A stretch of 64,000 bases of DNA, taken from the NCBI GenBank assembly GCA_963662175.1, contig OY759218.1, forward strand, positions 48,553,427 through 48,617,426, written 5' to 3'. The position numbers were made by a program, and so were the translations under genes. Below are positions 58,600 through 64,000 of this stretch, in pieces. Positions within the stretch are counted from its first letter, which is position 1; each line of letters begins with the position of its first letter. The notes beneath the pieces were generated by a model. That model was not told the origin of the DNA, did not search any database, and worked only from the letters and a program-made list of their open reading frames with translations. Source of the stretch: Aradus depressus (Eukaryota > Arthropoda > Insecta > Hemiptera > Aradidae).

Positions 58600-58680
58600 G
58601 TAGTGATATATAATATCTGAGGAAGGGGCACATAAACGCCCCGAAATATCATCCTGAAAGAAGATATATCTTAAAGAAAT
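58600..58680 (+). ncRNA. Second type of hammerhead-like motif
   Basis: CTGAGGA (58617-58623), A, GGGGC (58625-58629), 8-nt loop, GCCCC (58638-58642), GAAA (58643-58646), ATAT palindrome, C. Perfect 5-bp stem II; weak stem I. One extra base before stem II, as in the other copies. Confidence 0.35.
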
Positions 58681-58837
58681 ATAAAAATAAAATATTTATG
58701 TATAAATAAAAATATATTATACTACTCTATTGGGACTTTTATACTCATTTATCTATCTACTATTATTTCTCTGGTGGGAGGCAAAAACAGTACAATTCAA
58801 ATAAGTCAATTTTTCCGGAGAACAGAAAATTTCATTT

Positions 58838-59092
58838 GCCACCGGACTGCTTTCTTACTGAGCTCATGATCGCGGGCTCGAAACCCGGCCGAGCCCCTTA
58901 GGTTTTTTATCTAAAAACCTTGAGCACGCCGTCCTTCGGTACTTGCTAAAGACCCCTCCTTGGGTGAATAAAAAATTGAGGACTTCCATAGTAGAGTCGG
59001 ACTCAAATCCATCAGAGCGACAAATGAGCGCTCTGGTAGTAGGCGATATAACTTTGAAGTTGAAAGCCTGAGTCAAAATAACTAAGCTATTT
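58838..59092 (+). mobile_element. SINE, 5'-truncated
   Basis: GACTGCTTTCTTACTGAGCT, B-like box GGCTCGAAACCC, ACGCCGTCCTTCGG, GAGCGCTCTGGTAGTAGGCG, end GCCTGAGTCAAAATAACTAA. Confidence 0.85.
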
Positions 59093-59094
59093 TG

Positions 59095-59630
59095 ATGTAA
59101 AAAATTTTAAGACGTATCCAAATACTATGTTATGGTTTAAGGTAAATAAATATTATTATTATTTGAATTTAAATGTTCGGAGATAGTCGTCAGAACACAA
59201 GAATCATATCTTCCTTGTTGGATGTATGAAGAAAGCGAATTGGCGGATATGAATTATTAATTCAGTCTCCTCTAGATTCCAATTATATCCAATATGGGAT
59301 TTTCTGTTTTTTCTTTCTCTTTTCCCCCTTTTCGCTGTGTTTTTTTCCCCCTCTTGCTGTCTTTTGTGGATGTGCCCGGTTTCCAAGGAGGGTTGAACAT
59401 GTCGAAGGAGAGCTTTAATTGCATTAATTAATTCAATTGGATTCATTAAAGGTGAGGTTTGCTGAGGGTAGAATGCCGATCTACGATAGGTGCCATTGAA
59501 GGTAACTAACCACTTAACTTGCCTACACTCCCTGAATAACAATGCTGTCTCTCTTCAACCTACCACAACCACAACCACAACCACTGTCCATTCATCCAAC
59601 TATTCAAGTAATCCGTCAAATATTCTAAAG
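59095..59630. other. Single-copy DNA, partly pyrimidine-rich
   Basis: 59285-59365 is T/C-rich; 59540-59600 contains (ACAACC)n-like repeats. CCCGGTTT at 59375 is a partial Grainyhead-type core. No exon recognised. Confidence 0.45.
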
Positions 59631-59770
59631 TTGAGTTTTCACCGAAATTTCATGTTTTCCGACACCTTGAATCCAAAAATTACAACAAAACTAAATGTCT
59701 GCTATGAACCCAAAAACTCCCGATAGAGTGAATATATTGGCACAAAATGTTGTATGTGAATTCAAAAACA
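59630..59770 (-). mobile_element. Family A fragment, inverted
   Basis: GAAATTTCATGTTTTCCGAC and ACTCCCGATAGAGTGAATAT are the inverted tail and last module. Confidence 0.7.
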
Positions 59771-60185
59771 CTTTTCGGTAGGACTAAAAATGGGTTTCAA
59801 GACATTTTCGGCAAGTATCTCGCAAACCGGGCGATCCTCAAGAAAAATATATTTTATATAAAATGTACCTCATGTGTAATATATTTTGTAAAATGTACTT
59901 GGATAATATATTTTGTAAAATGTACTTGGACCCCAAAGTAGTCATCTTAAGTTTTGTCTGATTCTAAATCTAATTAGATCTAAGTTAGCAAATGCAACAT
60001 GTTCATATCAAATTTCAAGTTCATTGCTAGAATCGTTTCCGGATTAGAGCACACACAAAGTTCCAATCATAGAGATCATTGCGAAAATGTGTTCAAACGT
60101 GAAATTCCGATGAAAAGTCGATCTCAGATTTTAGCACCATTACAATACTTGCTTATACCTACTAAAGGTCTAAGAAAGTAAAAAA
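59765..60185 (+). repeat. Family D copy, 3' half
   Basis: GGCAAGTATCTCGCAAACCG, TAGATCTAAGTTAGCAAATG, ATTACAATACTTGCTTATAC, tail TCTAAGAAAGTAAAA. It contains a short duplication of ATATATTTTGTAAAATGTAC. Confidence 0.8.
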
Positions 60186-60394
60186 CACTTATTTTAAACT
60201 GTTGTATTGGAAAGCTTGTTGAATTCAGAGGTGGCATTAATTATTAATTCATGAAATATATTTATATATTTCAAACTTGTATCTATAATTTACGATATTT
60301 AAATGTTTTACTAATTTTCTCGATAATCCTTCAACATCCTTTTTGAAGCTGAAGCAAAAAACAAAAAAAAAACATTACATTGTCAAGAATTCAT

Positions 60395-60480
60395 TCAGCG
60401 ATGCTAACCACTATACCGCTAAGGATCTAGTAAGTAATGCTAATCACTAAACGATGAGGGACCTAGCCAGCGATGCTGAC
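60395..60480 (-). other. Three tRNA A-box-like direct repeats
   Basis: On the minus strand TATAGTGGTTAGCATCGCTG, TTTAGTGATTAGCAT and CAGTGGTCAGCATCGCTGG occur at about 34-bp spacing. They resemble the D-arm/A-box region of tRNA genes such as tRNA-Asp. No B box or acceptor stems, so not tRNA genes. Confidence 0.4.
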
Positions 60481-60544
60481 CACTGTCAGGATTCAGCCTG
60501 GGATTATGGTTTTCCAACAAAAGACTTCATCAGGGTTTTCTTCA

Positions 60545-60885
60545 ATTTCATGAAGTGGTCGGTGAATCACCGGCAATATACTTCCCCAGCTCGAATTAAT
60601 GAACTAAGCTTTAGCCCTCCCTCTAGAACCAATCTACCCATTTGGTTGAAAATCAATAGCTATCTTACTCAGGCACTTCTAAATCATCACATTTAATTTC
60701 GTGTCGATACATCCCTAACTTCGGCAGTTTTGGTTTTTTTTTCGTTTAGTCACCCTAGTTGTCCCCATCAACAGCCCAGTAAGTGAACTATTGATTTATT
60801 TGGGTTGGGGAAGTACATTGCCAATGATTCACCAACAAAGATTATATAACTTCCCCTATACTTTTTATAGCTGAAGAAGTAAACA
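60545..60885 (+). mobile_element. Family A copy with both ends plus an internal inverted 5' end
   Basis: 5' end AGTGGTCGGTGAATCACCGG (60554). An inverted 5' end (GGGGAAGTACATTGCCAATG) lies at 60808-60828. 3' hairpin ACTTCCCCTATACTTTTTAT then AGCTGAAGAAGTAAA. Confidence 0.85.
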
Positions 60886-60889
60886 CTAA

Positions 60890-61255
60890 AGATACGATAG
60901 AAAAAGTGAGCCGTTTTGAAGACTGGCAGATAAGGATAATGACAATGTGCAATCATCGATAACACATTAGCGGAAGAAAGGGGGCATAACGTCTCACTCA
61001 TCCCCTGTCTACCCTGGGAACCATGAATTACTGATCATCAATCAGAAGATGAGACCTTCACAATCACCCTTCACCCTTCATCCTTCACACTCTACTCCTC
61101 CATTCATCCCTCCGCTCCTCTCTGTTTGTTTAGGACAGCCCTTGATTAATATCCCTGTTTTTACGCCACTTCTCCTAGGAGCCCTCCCCACCTTACCTCC
61201 CCACCCTTAACAGTCACTATGAATAATAGTCACATTTCATGAAATGAAGAAAATA
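60890..61255. other. Single-copy, C/T-rich DNA
   Basis: 61050-61200 is rich in CCTTCAC and CCTCC runs; no repeat family or exon recognised. Confidence 0.45.
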
Positions 61256-61985
61256 AAAAATCGTTGGTGAATCACCGGCAATGTACTTGAATCAATTAAC
61301 TTTTCTAATATAAAACCCCAATATTAATCTAAAAATCATTATGTGTCGTCCTTGAGGGGTGTTGGATACACATATAAACTTTCGTGTCTTCTTTGGGAGA
61401 TATATTCACAGACAGACAAACAGGAAACATTTTCACAATAAAAGGCCAATGTACTTCCCTAGAATGAATTAATCTAGTAAGTTTTCTCACTTTCTCCAAA
61501 ACCAATCGACTGTTGGGCTAAAAATAGTTGACTTACATAAGGGCTTCTGAATCCTCATATTAAATTTTGTGTCGACACATTTATTACATCGGCATTTATT
61601 TCGACTTTTGATTTGAGCCCCCTCTCCTGAATCCCCCCCCCCCCCCTTCTAGCTGTCGTCCTTAAGAGGTTTGGGATTCAAATATAAAATTTCCTGTCGA
61701 TACATTCATTACTTCGGCAGTTATTGGGAGTTTTGAGTTAAGCCCCCTCATTCCCAATCTCTCTCTCTCCTTTGACCGATTTGGCTGAAAATCAATAGGT
61801 GTCGTCCTTATGGGGTTCTAGATACATACATAAAATTTCGTTTGGATATATTCATTTTGTAGGGAGCTACAGTGTTCAGAATTTTTTTTATCATTTTTGA
61901 TATCGGGGATTCGAAAAACTTGAAATTCCAGTTAAAAATCAATATCGAATTTCTGGCCTATTGCATAACTTCTCTACATTTCTTC
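61255..61985 (+). mobile_element. Two overlapping family A copies in tandem
   Basis: First 5' end ATCGTTGGTGAATCACCGGC (61260); a second start near 61450 (CAATGTACTTCCCTAGAATG) with three modules and a tail GAATTTCTGGCCTATTGCAT. A C tract (61634-61646) lies in the usual place. Confidence 0.8.
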
Positions 61986-62539
61986 ACCCCAGAGTTTTTG
62001 TGTTAAAGCTTTTCCCTAAATCCTCCTTTTCCTTTGGCTGATTTGGCTAAAAATGAACTAGTGTCTACCTTATGGGATTTTGAACTTACATGTGAAAATT
62101 CGTGTCAATTCATTCATTACAAGAGCAGTTATTAGAGTTTTTCTGCAGTTATTAGAGTTTCCTGTTCATAAGAAAGCTCTGGGTTTGTCGGAGGGGCGGC
62201 TTAACAGAAAAACTCTTCAAACCATAACTTTGAGCTAGGTTTAATTTCAAACGATCAATTATAGAGATGAGAATTCTCGAAATTGGTCTATCTACCTCTA
62301 CGACTGGTTCCGACCTTATTCGAAATTCTTAGGAATCGGAGACAAGGACAAAACACATCTATTATTTATTTTAATTGCTCCGAATTCTTAAGGTCGAACC
62401 CATTCCAAAAATGTCGTTATCTTCCTCTACATTATTTAAAAAATAATAATAATAAAAAAAAAGAAACAGAGCAGCACGGAACTTTCCCATAGATAGTAGT
62501 GCTCCAAATTGTAAACTATATCTGTTGGTGTAGTTGCCA
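61986..62539. other. Family A module followed by unclassified DNA
   Basis: 61986-62165 is one module with a duplicated GCAGTTATTAGAGTTT. 62166-62539 is unclassified, with ATTCTCGAAATTGG and GGAATCGGAGACAAGGAC stretches. Confidence 0.5.
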
Positions 62540-62830
62540 TTGTTGTTACTTTAGATATATGAAGTATGGGGGAAGTTACACAATCGGTCAGAAATTCGAT
62601 GTTGAGTTTTAAATGGAATTTCATGTTTTCCGAGAAAAAATATTTGCTGTTTATGCGTCTGTGAATACGATGATTCCCGATTGAATGAATATAGGAGGAC
62701 AGGACCCCACAAGGACGACACTTATTGATTTTCAGCCAAATCGGCCAAAGGGAAGAGGGGGAGGGTGGTTTATATTTGAATCTAAACCCCAGTAAGGCCG
62801 ACAGCTATCAATTTTGAACAGAATGAAAAA
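62540..62830 (-). mobile_element. Family A copy, inverted, 3' half
   Basis: Inverted 3' tail (GAAGTATGGGGGAAGTTACA, AATTCGATGTTGAGTTTTAA, GGAATTTCATGTTTTCCGAG) and one inverted module. Confidence 0.8.
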
Positions 62831-62893
62831 TATATTTCCTTAGGAGTTATTTTAAATTAATATTTAAATTGTATCCCATAGCAACGAATTATA

Positions 62894-63200
62894 GTTAGTT
62901 AATTATTATGACTCATGCCCGGGCTTTAACTACGAGGTCGTATCGCCTACTACCAGAGCGCCCTTTCGTCACTCTGGTGGACATGAGCCCGACTCTTCTG
63001 TGGGAGTCCTAACTAAATTTAACGAGTACCTGACATCGTACAGACTCGGAACCATCGCTTAACGTCCCATGCGAAGGACGGCGTACTCAAGTTTATTTTA
63101 CCTTCCAGATAAAATAAACTAAGGGCCTCGGTCGGGTTTCGAACCCACGATCATGAGCTCAGAAGGCAAGCATGCATACCACTGAGCTACCGGAGCCCTT
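62894..63200 (-). mobile_element. SINE with perfect 13-bp target duplication
   Basis: Inverted head AAGGGCTCCGGTAGCTCAGT with intact A and B boxes, full body with one internal deletion, and 3' tail ATAATTAACTAACT. GCAACGAATTATA flanks both sides (62881-62893 and 63201-63213). The target is a family D copy, which resumes after the insertion. Confidence 0.96.
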
Positions 63201-63213
63201 GCAACGAATTATA

Positions 63214-63600
63214 TATATTAAAAAAATAAATAAAAAATATAAATAAATAAGTATGCATAAAAAAAAAGCAACGAATTATATATTTTTTTTATTACTGGTA
63301 GTTTTTGTAAAAAAAATTATAAAATTGAAGAAAAAAATAAAATGTATGTGATGTGGCCATTACAGGATTTTCTTAAACCAATCACGCTTACAGATCTCCC
63401 CTCTCCCACCCTCCCTCCCTCACACACTCTCTCTCTCTCCCTCCCCCTTCTCAAAATCATTTCATACTGGCACTACTAGGTACAAAAAAGTGAAAAAATA
63501 CCGCTGACGCCAACTCATTACTTTCATATGCCCAGTAATGCCAGTATGAAATGATTCTTTTGCATGGTTGGTATAAGAAAGTCATGTAATGGCCACATCA
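63214..63600 (-). repeat. Family D piece, inverted, split by the SINE and by a MITE
   Basis: ATTACTGGTAGTTTTTGTAA, GTGATGTGGCCATTACAGGA and, after the MITE, TGTAATGGCCACATCACAT. A CT/CCCT microsatellite lies at 63395-63448. Confidence 0.75.
63457..63554. mobile_element. 98-bp hairpin MITE, second copy
   Basis: Ends TCATTTCATACTGGCACTAC (then TAGG) and inverted TCATTTCATACTGGCATTAC (then TGGG). It shares CGCTGACGCCAAC-CATTACT with 42157-42284. Confidence 0.8.
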
Positions 63601-64000
63601 CATATTTTTTAGTAGACAAACGAGTTAAGGAAGTCACTAAGTATGTAGCTACTTTTCAATACTATGTGTATCAATGTGAAACAGAGAAAATCACGTGATC
63701 CCAATTACCTTCAAATTAATTAATACACTTTAAAATTACATTTTTAGAGGATTATGTATAACTAAGTGTACAAAATTTTAAAAAAAACAAGAAAATGGGG
63801 CTGATCTCTCCGCCTTTTTTGTAACTTTCCAATTTTTTTTTCTTTTTGATCTGCAGAAAAACATGGCATAAAAACTTCAACCACATTTCAAACCGGTTTC
63901 ATGTTGAAAGAATTTTAAACAAAACACAGTGATCCCATTAATTGGGGTATTATTCCAAATATATTTTAAATCATTAATTGACCCCTTTTAATTTGACAGT
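63600..64000. other. AT-rich DNA at the right edge
   Basis: No gene or repeat recognised apart from the AAACCGGTTT site at 63890. Confidence 0.5.
63890..63899. promoter_or_regulatory. AAACCGGTTT, perfect Grainyhead-type site
   Basis: A 10-bp palindrome matching the optimal Grh/GRHL recognition core, in DNA upstream of the first visible grh exon and outside any repeat I recognise. Sequence match only. Confidence 0.35.

Noticed and set aside
46389..63200. A and B boxes as functional tRNA genes
   Set aside because: They belong to SINE heads without acceptor stems and occur in many copies.

Overview
This window is intronic and flanking DNA of an animal genome, almost certainly an arthropod and most likely an insect. 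The evidence is one spliced gene with GT-AG introns, a protein very close to insect Grainyhead, AT-rich introns, and a dense load of SINEs, Tc1/mariner, hAT and other repeats. The species cannot be named from the sequence. There are no bacterial-style genes, rRNA genes, functional tRNA genes or CRISPR arrays.

The only host gene I can support is grainyhead (grh), on the minus strand. Six coding exons run from right to left: 49702-49502, 20812-20608, 20194-19901, 18882-18592, 8625-8486 and 3420-3258. Every junction has GT and AG ends and the reading phases match all along the chain. Counted from the first Met (49695), they give 429 residues. These hold the N-terminal conserved motif of GRH/GRHL factors, a glycine-rich and acidic activation region with two SUMO-type motifs, and the start of the CP2-type DNA-binding domain. 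The rest of the DNA-binding domain and the dimerisation domain lie to the left of position 1. Introns are about 28.7 kb, 0.41 kb, 1.0 kb, 10.0 kb and 5.1 kb. The DNA right of 49.7 kb is either a further upstream intron or 5' flank.

The rest is mostly repeats. Family A is an abundant, unclassified, non-coding element of about 0.8 kb. It has a 13-bp palindrome at its 5' end, C-rich internal modules and a hairpin at its 3' end; more than 30 copies or pieces are present. Family D is a second non-coding family with a similar 3' tail. A tRNA-derived SINE occurs at least 11 times, two of them with perfect 12-13 bp target duplications. Other elements are a 1.32-kb Tc1/mariner copy with 310-bp inverted ends, two hAT remnants, nested pogo-like elements, a 571-bp MITE with a visible empty site, a LINE tail, and a family B inverted pair. 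Tandem arrays have periods of 34, 51, about 150, about 32, 107/111 and 44 bp. An AT microsatellite abuts a 200-N assembly gap at 26297-26496.

The most interesting signal is a recurring CTGANGA-stem-GAAA-palindrome motif that resembles hammerhead ribozymes. It occurs in a dispersed family sharing one tail (2.6, 15.9, 23.2, 32.7 and 35.5 kb), beside the mariner element (58.6 kb) and, with a different tail, in nearly every monomer of the 107-bp satellite at 51.8-54.4 kb. In the satellite it lies on the same strand as grh transcription.
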